Shown piece after piece: positions 1 to 9,064 of a stretch of 64,000 nt of DNA; position 1 is the first letter of the stretch; every line of letters begins with the position of its first letter. Below the pieces are notes generated by a model that searched no databases, was not told the origin of the DNA, and worked only from the letters and a program-made list of their open reading frames with translations. The DNA comes from Campylobacter rectus. GTDB taxonomy: Bacteria > Campylobacterota > Campylobacteria > Campylobacterales > Campylobacteraceae. The translations under genes and the position numbers were made by a program. The stretch covers positions 124,001 to 188,000 of the forward strand of contig NZ_CP012543.1 of the NCBI RefSeq assembly GCF_004803795.1, read 5' to 3'.

Positions 1-133
1 GAGTTTTTATTTTTTTAGCGAGGGCTAAGTCGTCAAAGCCGTAACGTCTGACGTCCTCGACGACTCTAAGCCCTTCTTTTAAGCGGTTTAAATTTGCGTC
101 TATGACGCGGTAAAGCCGCTCTTTGTTAGTCAT
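1..133 (-). CDS. ThiD2-domain protein, N-terminus only (runs off the window)
   Basis: Reading from an ATG at 133 gives about 44 codons that stay open to the window edge. The text YRVIDANLNRLKEGLRVVED matches the start of the ThiD2-type domain attached to or associated with thiamine-phosphate pyrophosphorylases. That family is linked to thiamine biosynthesis, but the exact reaction of this protein cannot be read from the fragment. Its start overlaps the last codons of the Bax-inhibitor gene by 8 bases, so the two are probably co-transcribed and translationally coupled. Domain assignment is by remembered motif only. Confidence 0.6.
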   Translation of the reverse strand, partial: MTNKERLYRVIDANLNRLKEGLRVVEDVRRYGFDDLALAKKIKT

Positions 134-827
134 TACTGTTTATGAATCCTAAAATTCTAAGTAAAGAAACGAATAAATTTACGAAATCAAGATAAAGAGC
201 GACCGCGCCTTCGATCGGAGTTTCGTAGTTGCCGCGGATGATATTTTGCGTATCGTAAAGGATATACGCGCTAAACAAAACCGCGGCTACGCATGATAGC
301 GCTACCTGAAAAATCGGGCTCTGAAAAAATAAATTCATCAGCATAGCCACGAGCAAAACGATAAGCGTGATGAAAAGCATCTTGCCCCATACGGTAAAGT
401 CGCGTTTGGTATTCATCGCAAATACGCTAAGTCCGCCAAAAGCCACCGTCGTAAGCGTAAAGGCCTGAGCCACTATCGCCGCGCCTCCCGGCATCGCAAA
501 AGTACGCGCCAAAATAGGCGTAAGCGTAAGGCCGCTGATAAAGGTAAATGCAAAAAGCAAGGCCAAATTTAAACCGGCTTTGCGTTTGGCAAAATGCAGC
601 CCCACCAAAAGCCCGAGCTCTAATATCACAAATAGCAAATAGTTGCCCGCTACCGCTACTCCAAGCGAGCTAAAAAGCCCGACGTAAGCTCCGACGCTGG
701 CCGCTAAAAGCGAAGCCGCGAAAAGCTGGTAAGTTTGCTTGATAAACGTGCTAAGCGCGCTTTGCGAATATTCGCTCGCGACCTCGCGTTCCCTTGAGTT
801 TGCGTAATTTCTATCGTATAAACTCAT
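126..827 (-). CDS. Bax inhibitor-1/YccA family membrane protein
   Basis: A 233-residue, very hydrophobic protein with about seven membrane segments, typical of the BI-1 (UPF0005) family. I start it at MSLYDRNY (827) because an AAAAGGAGAA ribosome site sits directly upstream at 831-840; a longer frame reaching 866 has no such site. Family members are inner-membrane proteins, with calcium-leak and FtsH-associated roles described for some homologues; the role here is unknown. It reads into the ThiD2-like gene. Confidence 0.85.
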   Translation of the reverse strand: MSLYDRNYANSREREVASEYSQSALSTFIKQTYQLFAASLLAASVGAYVGLFSSLGVAVAGNYLLFVILELGLLVGLHFAKRKAGLNLALLFAFTFISGLTLTPILARTFAMPGGAAIVAQAFTLTTVAFGGLSVFAMNTKRDFTVWGKMLFITLIVLLVAMLMNLFFQSPIFQVALSCVAAVLFSAYILYDTQNIIRGNYETPIEGAVALYLDFVNLFVSLLRILGFINSND

Positions 828-987
828 TTTTTCTCCTTTTTTAAATTTTACGGCAAATTTAGCCAAAAATCGGTAAATAAAATATAAAAGATCGCTGAAT
901 TTGACGTGCGAAAAGCATTTTAAAAAATTTTAACGAACTTTGAAATGTTTTTGATATAATATTTTATAAAATTTACCAGGGAAGCGG

Positions 988-1617
988 ATGCGAGAGATTT
1001 TAGACGGTGCGGTCAAATTTATGGAAGAGGATTTTTTGGAGCACAAGGAGCTTTTTGAAAGCCTAGGCGAGAAGCAGACGCCGCACACTCTTTTTGTCGG
1101 TTGTATCGACTCGCGCGTAGTGCCAAACCTCATAACAAATACGATGCCGGGCGATCTGGTAGTCGTGCGAAATATCGCAAACATCGTGCCGCCGTATCGC
1201 AAAAGCGAGGAATTTTTAGCTACGACTTCGGCGATCGAGTACGCCTTGCAAACGCTAAACGTGCAAAACGTCATCATCTGCGGACATAGTAACTGCGGCG
1301 GCTGCGCTGCGCTATGGATGGACGAGGATAAATTTAGCAAAACGCCAAACGTTAAGCGTTGGCTTGATCTGCTAGGTCCCGTAAAAAGACGCGTACAAAA
1401 GCTTTTCGGCGATAATATCGCAAAAAGAGAGTGGCTAACGGAGCGCCTAAGTCTTGTAAATTCGCTTGAAAATTTACTGAGCTATCCGGACGTCAAGGCC
1501 AAATTTAAAGATAACGAGCTAAAAATTTACGCCTGGCACTACATAATAGAAACCGGCGAAATTTACAACTACAACTTCGTAACGAAGAGCTTTAAACTGC
1601 TAGGAGTCGAAAAATGA
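988..1617 (+). CDS. Beta-class carbonic anhydrase
   Basis: A 209-residue protein with the full beta-carbonic-anhydrase zinc set: C39-x-D41-x-R43 (CIDSR) and H100-x2-C103 (HSNCGGC). It should interconvert CO2 and bicarbonate in the cytoplasm, which matters for a capnophilic Campylobacter. Length fits the family. The ribosome site (AGGGAAG) is moderate. The stop overlaps the next ATG as ATGA, so the gene is coupled to the mechanosensitive channel that follows. Confidence 0.93.
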   Translation: MREILDGAVKFMEEDFLEHKELFESLGEKQTPHTLFVGCIDSRVVPNLITNTMPGDLVVVRNIANIVPPYRKSEEFLATTSAIEYALQTLNVQNVIICGHSNCGGCAALWMDEDKFSKTPNVKRWLDLLGPVKRRVQKLFGDNIAKREWLTERLSLVNSLENLLSYPDVKAKFKDNELKIYAWHYIIETGEIYNYNFVTKSFKLLGVEK

Positions 1618-3461
1618 GAAAAATTTTAGCCGCCGTTTTCGCGCTGTGCTTTAGCTTAAATTTACTCGCAAACACCGCAAGCGACGATCTAAACGCGACC
1701 GATATCCTAAGCGTCGTAAATCAAATCAACGAAGCAAACGCCCAGATCGCCGTCATCAAGGCACAGTCCGCCGAAAATAACGAAACCGCCGATAAAAGCG
1801 TGCTTTTTAAGACGGTCTTGGATAAAAAAGAAAAGCTGATCGAGCAGATCCCTTATCTCATCATGCAAATCGAGATTGATGAGGAGCAGGTGCGAAAATT
1901 TGAGCAAGAGATGCAAACTCTGAGCGCAAAAACCAAAAAGCTAAAAAACCAGGGCAATCAAAATTTATACGTCAAAAATATGCTCGAGCTTGAGCGTATG
2001 CGGCTTGACGGGCTGTTTTACTCCTCGCTTTTAAATTTGGAAAATATCTTTAAAGAGGGCGGCAAAGCCGTGAACGTCAAGCTTGCCGTCGAGGAGACGC
2101 TGCTTAGCTTTCAGACCGAGTTTTACGCGCAGTTTAAGGCTTTCAAGGACTCGCTAAGCGAAGAAGTAGCCTTGGCGCACAAAGGCGAGCTAGACGCGCT
2201 AGATGCGCACAAAAAGACGTTTGAAGAGATACTCCACTATCTGCGCGACAACGCCGAGCTGCTCACGTCAAACTACATCATCTCGGAGCTAAATTTAAAA
2301 ACGGCGATAGATTTTATCAACGAAAAGGCCTCCTTTACGAGCAAATTTAACGTCGGCAAAGCCGCGATCATATTCGTCGTGTTTTTGTTTTTCGTCTCGT
2401 TTACGACGCTGCTTAGTAAGCTCACGCTGTGGGCGTTAATGAAATTTTTCGTCAAGCATGACTCCGATAGGCAGACAAAAGGGCGTATCGTCGAGATCAT
2501 CAAGCGTCCGATGCTGCTCACCCTCATCGCCTACGCGATAGATATTTGCGTCTCGATCGCGTATTACCCGGCTCCGATGCCGATAAAATTTGCAAATTTC
2601 CTCACGATCACCTTCGTCGTCGCCGTCACTTGGCTCGTGCTCAGCGTATTAAACGGCTACGGCATGGTGCTCATAAACGAACTCACCAAAAAAAGCGGTC
2701 GCAAAGAGGTGATAAATTTGATCCTAAAGATCATCTATTTCATCATTTTCGTTATCGCGCTGCTCATCGTGCTTAGCAAGCTCGGATTTAACGTCAGTGC
2801 CATCATCGCGTCTCTTGGTATCGGCGGCCTTGCGGTAGCTCTCGCGACCAAGGATATCTTGGCGAATTTCTTTGCTTCCGTGATGTTGCTCTTTGACAAC
2901 TCGTTCTCGCAAGGCGACTGGATCGTCTGCGGCGACATCGAGGGAACGGTCGTGGAGATAGGACTCAGAAAAACGACCGTGCGAACCTTTGACAACGCCC
3001 TTATCTTCGTGCCAAACTCAAAGCTAGCCAGCGATCCGATCCGAAACTGGAGCAGGCGAAAGATGGGACGACGCATCAGGATGCTGATCGGCATAAAATA
3101 CAGCGCCACGACCGAGCAGATCAAAAAGTGCATCGAGGAGATCAGGCAGATGCTACTAGAGCACCCAGGCATCGCAAAGGGCGACGATATGGGCTCTAAA
3201 AAGGCTAGCCGATACGACCGCGGTATCGTCTCGATCGACGACCTGGCCGGCTATAAGTCGAATTTATTCGTCGTCGTGGACGAGTTTGCCGATAGCTCGA
3301 TAAATATCCTCGTGTATTGCTTTTCAAAGACGATAGTTTGGGGCGAGTTTTTGGCCGTTAAAGAGGACGTGATGATGAAGATAATGGACATCGTGGAGGC
3401 TAACGGGCTAGGATTTGCCTTCCCTAGCCAGAGCCTATACGTCGAAGAAGTGAAAAAATAA
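1614..3461 (+). CDS. MscS-family mechanosensitive ion channel with long periplasmic N-domain
   Basis: A 615-residue protein. Residues 1-19 look like a signal peptide ending LLANT. Residues about 25-230 are charged and helical, probably periplasmic coiled coil. From about 245 come several membrane helices, and the pore-lining MscS signature is clear around 395-430 (ASLGIGGLAVALATKDILAN, then FFASVMLLFDNSF and GDWI). The C-terminal beta and alpha-beta cytoplasmic domains follow. The architecture resembles large MscS relatives such as MscK/YbdG-type channels rather than minimal MscS. Expected role: release of solutes on hypo-osmotic shock. It overlaps the carbonic anhydrase gene by 4 bases. Confidence 0.88.
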   Translation: MRKILAAVFALCFSLNLLANTASDDLNATDILSVVNQINEANAQIAVIKAQSAENNETADKSVLFKTVLDKKEKLIEQIPYLIMQIEIDEEQVRKFEQEMQTLSAKTKKLKNQGNQNLYVKNMLELERMRLDGLFYSSLLNLENIFKEGGKAVNVKLAVEETLLSFQTEFYAQFKAFKDSLSEEVALAHKGELDALDAHKKTFEEILHYLRDNAELLTSNYIISELNLKTAIDFINEKASFTSKFNVGKAAIIFVVFLFFVSFTTLLSKLTLWALMKFFVKHDSDRQTKGRIVEIIKRPMLLTLIAYAIDICVSIAYYPAPMPIKFANFLTITFVVAVTWLVLSVLNGYGMVLINELTKKSGRKEVINLILKIIYFIIFVIALLIVLSKLGFNVSAIIASLGIGGLAVALATKDILANFFASVMLLFDNSFSQGDWIVCGDIEGTVVEIGLRKTTVRTFDNALIFVPNSKLASDPIRNWSRRKMGRRIRMLIGIKYSATTEQIKKCIEEIRQMLLEHPGIAKGDDMGSKKASRYDRGIVSIDDLAGYKSNLFVVVDEFADSSINILVYCFSKTIVWGEFLAVKEDVMMKIMDIVEANGLGFAFPSQSLYVEEVKK

Positions 3462-3477
3462 TTTTAAAGGAGAGAAA

Positions 3478-3627
3478 ATGAACGAAGAATTTGACTACGA
3501 AGAAGAAGATCTGGAGGAGGAATACTCCGAATTTGACGACGAGAGATCCGATAGATACGGCTACAACTACGACGAGAACGACTACGAATACGGCGACGAA
3601 GACGAAGAGGATAGCTACGAGATGTAA
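3478..3627 (+). CDS. Tiny, extremely acidic protein (49 aa)
   Basis: ATG at 3478 is preceded by AAAGGAGAG at ideal spacing, and the frame is open for 49 codons to TAA. The product is almost entirely Asp, Glu and Tyr with a few Arg, Ser and Gly, and would be intrinsically disordered. It begins 16 bases after the MscS gene and is probably co-transcribed with it. I do not recognise a family. The perfect ribosome site and Asp/Glu/Tyr codon pattern argue that it is translated. Confidence 0.6.
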   Translation: MNEEFDYEEEDLEEEYSEFDDERSDRYGYNYDENDYEYGDEDEEDSYEM

Positions 3628-3931
3628 ATTTACGCGCTTAAATTCGGCTTTGTGTGGTGAATTTGTCGGCGGGTTAAATTTGAGCGGACTAAACCTGAAG
3701 CTTCGTTTACAAGATAGGTTTAAATTACGAAACGACGATATTTTAAATTTTAGTTCGCGCTGCGCTTGCAACTTCTAGAAAATGCCGCCGCTTGATTGTA
3801 AATCCAAACGTCGCGACTAAATTTAAGTATGAAAAATACGCGACTTTTGGTTATTTTATTTCAAAACCGCAAAATTTATTGAACGGATTTTTTCAGAATT
3901 TCAGAATTCCGCGGAATTTTAAGGGGAAAGC
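3628..3931. other. Spacer, no gene seen
   Basis: About 300 bases with several AAATTT words and no reading frame that carries a ribosome site. I see no terminator or RNA gene here. Confidence 0.5.
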
Positions 3932-4543
3932 ATGGGATATTTTAAAAATTTACTCTCTGATTTGCGAAACGGCAGGCTTGCGCTGCACCCGATTTTGCTC
4001 GCGGCGACGTTTTGTATAGTGAAAATTTCGTGGCCTTATTTAATAGGACCTACGGGCGATGATGGCTCGGGCGGGATGATCTTCGGTAACTTCATATTTT
4101 GGGACTTTGCAGCATGCGCGTGTTTCATAGCGCTGGGCGCACATCTTGTCTATGTGGCGGGGCGCGGCGGCAAAAACAGCCAAAGTAGTAGCTGCAAAAA
4201 CAGCGGCTACGAAAGCGCGATACAACCCCGTGAGCTACGCTATTTGGCCGTGCTGCGCATTATCTTATGCGCCCTATGTATCATCGCGTGCGTAGTAGGC
4301 TATCTTAGCGCGGATATAGACCATCAAAAATTAGGCGTTCTGAATTGGTTTTTTCCGGCCGCGCTAGCAAGCGCTTTCATATATTTGATTGCGATCCGGA
4401 TTGTTGCGACCGACTCTAAAATAATAGATTTGGGCACTGTCTTTGGGGCAAGCTATGTGGCTGCTTGCTATGTGGTTTGCAGATGTTTTTTGCCATTCCT
4501 GGGGGATATGGCGGGTTTGCATTTTGGAAAGGGCTGGAGATAA
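3932..4543 (+). CDS. Polytopic membrane protein with a likely C-terminal frameshift
   Basis: ATG follows AAGGGGAAAGC. The 203-residue frame has about five hydrophobic segments and no domain I can name. The last 15 or so codons after residue 186 look unnatural. In the frame shifted by one base the text continues as a convincing membrane helix and basic tail (WKGLEIIFPLIWAFHFKRTY) to a stop at 4615-4617. One extra base at the T6 run (about 4485-4491) or at the G5 run just after it would join them. Either the gene is frameshifted, the tract is variable, or the assembly has an indel here. Confidence 0.6.
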   Translation: MGYFKNLLSDLRNGRLALHPILLAATFCIVKISWPYLIGPTGDDGSGGMIFGNFIFWDFAACACFIALGAHLVYVAGRGGKNSQSSSCKNSGYESAIQPRELRYLAVLRIILCALCIIACVVGYLSADIDHQKLGVLNWFFPAALASAFIYLIAIRIVATDSKIIDLGTVFGASYVAACYVVCRCFLPFLGDMAGLHFGKGWR

Positions 4544-4617
4544 TATTTCCGCTAATTTGGGCGTTTCATTTCAAGCGCACCTACAAAAAGCGCCTAGCCG
4601 AAAAGATGCGCCACTAG

Positions 4618-4925
4618 GCAAAGACCTTGGAACAAAGTAAAATGCGTGTATTTCTTAAATTTGTGCTACCTGCTTGCATTTGACACCTTTTTAAATCATT
4701 TTAAAATCCATAAATGTCTTGCAAAATTTTAAAAGTCAAATTTGCCGTCCCTACCGCCCAAATTTAGCGAGAAATTTAAATAAATTTGATAAAAACGGCG
4801 GCAAAATTTGATGAATAAAAGAGTGTAAAAAGCAAAACGTAAAATTCTCTATCCAAGCTTTGCGTAAACACGTAAATTTGCTCCGCGTTTAGGCTGCCTT
4901 GACGATATCTGCGAAATAGCTAAAT
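4618..4925. other. Spacer, AAATTT-rich
   Basis: About 300 bases between converging genes. It contains repeated AAATTT and AAAATTT words and no supported frame. Confidence 0.5.
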
Positions 4926-6074
4926 TTATACGTTTATATCTAGCTTTCGGATTTTATTTAGAGCCTCTAAAAGCTTGGTTACGTCCGTTCCTTTTTCGCG
5001 CTCGGCCTTTAAAAATTTCTCGAAAAACTCGCGCTTTATATCTTTATAAACGTAGGTTTGGCTTTTGCTAGCGGCTTGGATGGGTTTAAATTTCTTTTCT
5101 TTTGCGGTGTCTGCTTGTGCTTCCTCTTTGGCCGTTTCATCAAAATCACCTTTTTTTAGCGCGATTTTTTGTAGCGCGTCTCCGATACTCTCGCCGTTTT
5201 TAAACGCATCTTTTAGAAATTTAAAAAAATCTTTTTTGCTCGCTTCGTCCGCGTAGCTCACGCGATCTTCTATCTCTTGCCCAAGAAGCGTAATGCGCTC
5301 TTTCGCGGGCGTTTGGTCGAAATTTAGCGCGCCGTCCTTGAGCGAAATTTTGACGTTTGCGTATTCGCCTAGGATTTTATTTGCCGCGTACTCGAGCCAT
5401 TTATCTTTAAACTCCTCCTCGCTCATATCAGAATCCAGTAGCTTTGAGGCCTTGGCGTCCATTATCAGGCCGCTACCGCTACGCATGCCAAGCCCCGAGC
5501 CAAACCCGCCCAAATCCACGTTAAATTTACTCAAAAATTCATCCACGCTAAAGACGTCCTGCCTAAATATATCGGACGGATCGCCCGCGTGCACACGCAA
5601 AGCCCGTGTGCTATCGATGAAGCTTTTTAGCTCGGCGGCTTTTTCTTTGTCGATACTCGGATCAAGTCCGTTTATCTTGCCCCAAACGCTGATTTTATCG
5701 TCTCTCGTATAGCCGCTTAGCGAAAATATCCTCCTTGCGGCTACGGGCTTGCCCGGCTTTAGTCCGAGCTCCTTATGCCAGTCATTCACTACCTTTTCAA
5801 ACCCCATTTTTACGCCGAGCCATTTGCTTAAAATTTTGCCGTTTAGCTTGTCCGGATCAACATTATCCGCCCAAATTTTGAGCTGATCTCGGTCTAGTTT
5901 ATCCGGATCAAGAGCGTCATAATCAACCCGCGCCGTTAAATTCGGCTGTGCGGAGCTTAAATTTGAGGCCGAATCGGCAGCTTCTTTTTCCTTGCGCGCT
6001 TTTAAATTTTGCCCGCTAGCGCCGCTAAAATAGAAATTTGCATTTGCGTTAAATCCGTTTATAGCGCTTATCAT
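4926..6074 (-). CDS. Sigma-28-controlled protein, possibly secreted with the flagellar system
   Basis: A 382-residue protein, mostly charged and helical, with a Ser/Asn/Ala-rich N-terminus (MISAINGFNANANFYF) and no Sec signal peptide or membrane helix. I recognise no domain. ATG is preceded by AAAAGGATTTTAG. A near-consensus FliA promoter lies 33 bases upstream (6107-6133). In Campylobacter, several non-flagellar genes with such promoters (Fed/Cia/FspA types) encode proteins co-expressed with flagellin and exported through the flagellar apparatus; membership here is inference from the promoter and N-terminus. Monocistronic. Confidence 0.7.
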   Translation of the reverse strand: MISAINGFNANANFYFSGASGQNLKARKEKEAADSASNLSSAQPNLTARVDYDALDPDKLDRDQLKIWADNVDPDKLNGKILSKWLGVKMGFEKVVNDWHKELGLKPGKPVAARRIFSLSGYTRDDKISVWGKINGLDPSIDKEKAAELKSFIDSTRALRVHAGDPSDIFRQDVFSVDEFLSKFNVDLGGFGSGLGMRSGSGLIMDAKASKLLDSDMSEEEFKDKWLEYAANKILGEYANVKISLKDGALNFDQTPAKERITLLGQEIEDRVSYADEASKKDFFKFLKDAFKNGESIGDALQKIALKKGDFDETAKEEAQADTAKEKKFKPIQAASKSQTYVYKDIKREFFEKFLKAEREKGTDVTKLLEALNKIRKLDINV

Positions 6075-6106
6075 CTAAAATCCTTTTAAAATTTAGCTTT
6101 TAAACG

Positions 6107-6133
6107 ATATCGGCGAAATTTGAATAAAATTTA
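6107..6133 (-). promoter_or_regulatory. Sigma-28 (FliA) promoter for the 382-aa gene
   Basis: On the minus strand the sequence reads TAAATTTT, 11 bases, GCCGATAT, which is TAAA-N15-GCCGATAT. The enterobacterial FliA consensus is TAAAGTTT-N11-GCCGATAA, so 14 of 16 defined positions match with exact spacing. It points at the gene starting at 6074. Confidence 0.8.
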
Positions 6134-6222
6134 GTGTAAAAGATAAGAAGAGATATCAAAATTTACGGTCGGTCGCCGAGCTTATAAGCTAGGGCGAGTC
6201 GCCGTAAATTTGCAAATTTAAA

Positions 6223-7506
6223 TCAGCCCCCGTACATCAGCCTCGGTAGCCAAAGCGAGATTTCAGGCACGTATGTGACTAGCATTAACCCGACAAATAG
6301 CGTCAAAGTCCACGGCAAGCACGCGACGATGACGTCTTTTAGATTCATACCCGTTAGGCCGCTTGCTACGAATAAATTTAGCCCGACCGGCGGCGTGATC
6401 ATACCGATTTCCATATTTACGATGAGCAGGATACCAAAGTGCACCGGATCCACGCCTAGCGCAGTCGCGATCGGTAGCAGTAGCGGCACCATAATCATCA
6501 CGACCGATGAGGGCTCCATAAACTGCCCCATGATAAAAAGCAGGATATTTACGATGATTAAAAAGCCGATCTTGCCGATATTTGCGGCTAGGATGCTATC
6601 TGCTATCGTTTGCGGGATGTTTTCGCTAGTTAGCAGGTAGGCAAACACGACCGCGTTTGCGATGATGAAAAATATCATCGCCGTCGTGATAGCAGACTCT
6701 AGGCAGATATCCCACAGGTCTTTAAATCTGATATCTTTATAGACGAACAGCGATATGATCAGCGCATAAATCGCGCTAGCCGCAGCAGCCTCGGTTGGGG
6801 TGAAAATGCCGCCGTAGATACCGCCGATAACGACCACTACGATTAGCAGCGCCCAAAACGCCTTGCCGAATTTCTTTATTCGCTCGCTCCAAGGTTCTGG
6901 CTTGGTCGCTTTAAAGCCGAGTTTTTTCGCTCCGATATAAGTCTGCGCTATCATCATACCTCCCAGCATCGCTCCCGGCACTACGCCCGCCATAAAGAGC
7001 TGTGCGATACTGACCTCGGCCGTCACGCCGTAAACGATCATAACGACCGAAGGCGGGATGAGGATGCCTAGCGAGCCCGCGGTTGTGATGCCGCCCACGG
7101 CGTATTCTTTTGGATAACCCGCTTCTTTGATAGCGACGAACATAATAGACCCTATCGCTACGACCGTAGCGGGCGAGCTGCCCGAAACCGCGGCAAATAT
7201 CACGCACGCAAATATCGCGCTCATCGGTAGGCCGCCGGGTAAGTGTCCGACCATGGATTTGGCAAAATCTATAATGCGTCTAGCTGAACCGCCCTTGCTC
7301 AGTAAATTTCCGGCTAGGATAAACATCGGGATCGCCATAAGGGCAAATTTATTGATACCGTCAAAGATGAGCTGAGGTATCGTCGCGACGTCAAGATCCG
7401 TAAAAAGAAGCATCGTAAGAACCGTGCTGGCTCCTAGCGAAACGGCGACAGGAACGCCTATGAGCATGAGGCTAAACAGCGAGATAAACAAAAATGCGAT
7501 GGTCAT
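6223..7506 (-). CDS. dctM: TRAP transporter large permease
   Basis: A 427-residue protein with about 12 membrane helices and typical DctM text (GSSPATVVAIGSIM, PPSVVMIVYG, TPTEAAA). It is the ion-coupled translocation subunit of a tripartite TRAP transporter in the inner membrane. ATG follows AAGGAGAGCCT. It lies 9 bases after the small permease in a dctP-dctQ-dctM operon. The substrate is not certain; C4-dicarboxylates or another organic acid are likely. Confidence 0.93.
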   Translation of the reverse strand: MTIAFLFISLFSLMLIGVPVAVSLGASTVLTMLLFTDLDVATIPQLIFDGINKFALMAIPMFILAGNLLSKGGSARRIIDFAKSMVGHLPGGLPMSAIFACVIFAAVSGSSPATVVAIGSIMFVAIKEAGYPKEYAVGGITTAGSLGILIPPSVVMIVYGVTAEVSIAQLFMAGVVPGAMLGGMMIAQTYIGAKKLGFKATKPEPWSERIKKFGKAFWALLIVVVVIGGIYGGIFTPTEAAAASAIYALIISLFVYKDIRFKDLWDICLESAITTAMIFFIIANAVVFAYLLTSENIPQTIADSILAANIGKIGFLIIVNILLFIMGQFMEPSSVVMIMVPLLLPIATALGVDPVHFGILLIVNMEIGMITPPVGLNLFVASGLTGMNLKDVIVACLPWTLTLFVGLMLVTYVPEISLWLPRLMYGG

Positions 7507-7515
7507 AGGCTCTCC

Positions 7516-8058
7516 TTAGCTTTTCTTGACCGAGTCGCGTATCATCTCGGCTTCGTTGTTTATGATGACTTTATCGGCGGGCGTCGTAGCGATCCGGTAA
7601 ATTTTCTCTCCGGCGCGGTAGCTGGCACCTAAAAACGCTATCGGTAGCACTAGCATCGGCACCCACTGCGGTACGCCTAGATCCACGCTCATAAAATCAA
7701 GCTCGATCATCACCTGCAGATACTGCACGCTATAAACCACGACGAACATCAAAAACACCGTCGTTATGGCATTTGCGAAGATGAGATAGGCCTTGGCGAT
7801 AGGAGCGGGAAATCTCTCGATCAAAATCGTAACCGAGATATGTATGCCTTTTCTAAAGCCGTAAGCGGCGGCGAAAAACGCCGACCAGATAAAAAGATAG
7901 TTGGTTAGCTCGCCCGCCCACGACCAGCCCGTATTAAAGCAATACCTCATCACGACGTTGATGAAAGCCAGCAGCGTGCCTGCGGCGATGCCTAGCACCG
8001 CTACGGTTTTGTTTACCGAGGCGATGCCGACATCTAAAATCTCAAAAAATTTACCCAT
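7516..8058 (-). CDS. dctQ: TRAP transporter small permease
   Basis: A 180-residue protein with four membrane helices and the DctQ-type segment RYCFNTGWSWAGELTNYLF. It pairs with the large permease to form the membrane unit. It starts 7 bases after the binding-protein gene and its 3' end carries the ribosome site for dctM, so expression is coupled. Confidence 0.92.
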   Translation of the reverse strand: MGKFFEILDVGIASVNKTVAVLGIAAGTLLAFINVVMRYCFNTGWSWAGELTNYLFIWSAFFAAAYGFRKGIHISVTILIERFPAPIAKAYLIFANAITTVFLMFVVVYSVQYLQVMIELDFMSVDLGVPQWVPMLVLPIAFLGASYRAGEKIYRIATTPADKVIINNEAEMIRDSVKKS

Positions 8059-8065
8059 AAAAAGC

Positions 8066-9064
8066 CTACTTCGTATTTATCGTTTTTTCTATCAAATCTT
8101 GACCGATCGTTTTGTAGAAATTCGGATAAATCGGCTTCATAGCTTCCGCCCATTTGCCTTTTTGATCGGCGTTTAGCTCGATGATCTCAAGCTTTTTGCT
8201 CTCGCTTGCGAATTTTTTAAGCTCGCTTAAAATGTGCTCTTCTTCTTTAGCCGTCTCTTCGCGCTCATAAGTCGTAGCTTCGCTTAGAGCTTGTTTTACG
8301 TGCGCTTTCATATCCTCAGGCAGGCCTTTCCAGAACTTCTCGCTAAAAACTACTAGGTATCCCAAGTATCCGTGGCTAGAGAGCGTTAAAGAGCTTTGAG
8401 CCTCGTAAAATTTGGAGTTATAGAAGTTTGAAAGCGGGTTTTCGGTCGCATCGGCTACGCCTTGTTGAAGGGCCGGATAAACCTCTGAAAACGGCAATAC
8501 TTGCGGGTTTCCGCCGACTACTTTGATCTGCTCTTCAAGTACTTTTGAGCTTTGGATGCGGAATTTTTGTCCCTTAGCGTCCGCAGGCTCTACGATAGGC
8601 TTTTTGCTTGAGCTAAAGTGCTTAAATCCAGCATCCCAAAAATCAAGCGCGATGAAGCCTTTTTTAGCGATTAGATCTTTTAGAGCTTGTCCGACTTCGC
8701 CGTCTTGAACAGCATAAAGGTGAGCGTTGTCTCTAAAGATAAACGGCAGGTCAAATAGCTGAAACTGCGGCACTATCGGCGTAAATTTAGAAAAACTAGG
8801 CGCAGCCATCTGTACGTTGCCAAGCTTTAGCGCCGCAAAAACCCTATCGTCGTCCATCAGCGATGCGGCAGGATATACCTCTACCTTGATCGCTCCGCCG
8901 CTAAGCTCGCCGACTCGTTTGGCAAAAAAGTCTGCAGCCTTGCCTTTTGGCGTAGAAGCGGCCACGACGTGGGCGAATTTGATCGTATATGTTTTGCCTG
9001 CGGCAAACGCGCTGCCCGCAAGCGCGCAAGAAAGAAGCAGTGCGGAAAGTAACTTAATTTTCAT
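8066..9064 (-). CDS. dctP: TRAP transporter periplasmic solute-binding protein
   Basis: A 332-residue protein with a clean Sec signal peptide (residues 1-22, cut after SAFA) and the DctP fold signature: IKFAHVVAASTPKGKAADFF near the start and KFRIQSSKVLEEQ, with the conserved substrate-carboxylate arginine, in the middle. It captures an organic acid in the periplasm and delivers it to DctQM. ATG follows AAGGATCACAG. First gene of the operon; its promoter should lie in the 360-base spacer upstream. Confidence 0.93.
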   Translation of the reverse strand: MKIKLLSALLLSCALAGSAFAAGKTYTIKFAHVVAASTPKGKAADFFAKRVGELSGGAIKVEVYPAASLMDDDRVFAALKLGNVQMAAPSFSKFTPIVPQFQLFDLPFIFRDNAHLYAVQDGEVGQALKDLIAKKGFIALDFWDAGFKHFSSSKKPIVEPADAKGQKFRIQSSKVLEEQIKVVGGNPQVLPFSEVYPALQQGVADATENPLSNFYNSKFYEAQSSLTLSSHGYLGYLVVFSEKFWKGLPEDMKAHVKQALSEATTYEREETAKEEEHILSELKKFASESKKLEIIELNADQKGKWAEAMKPIYPNFYKTIGQDLIEKTINTK

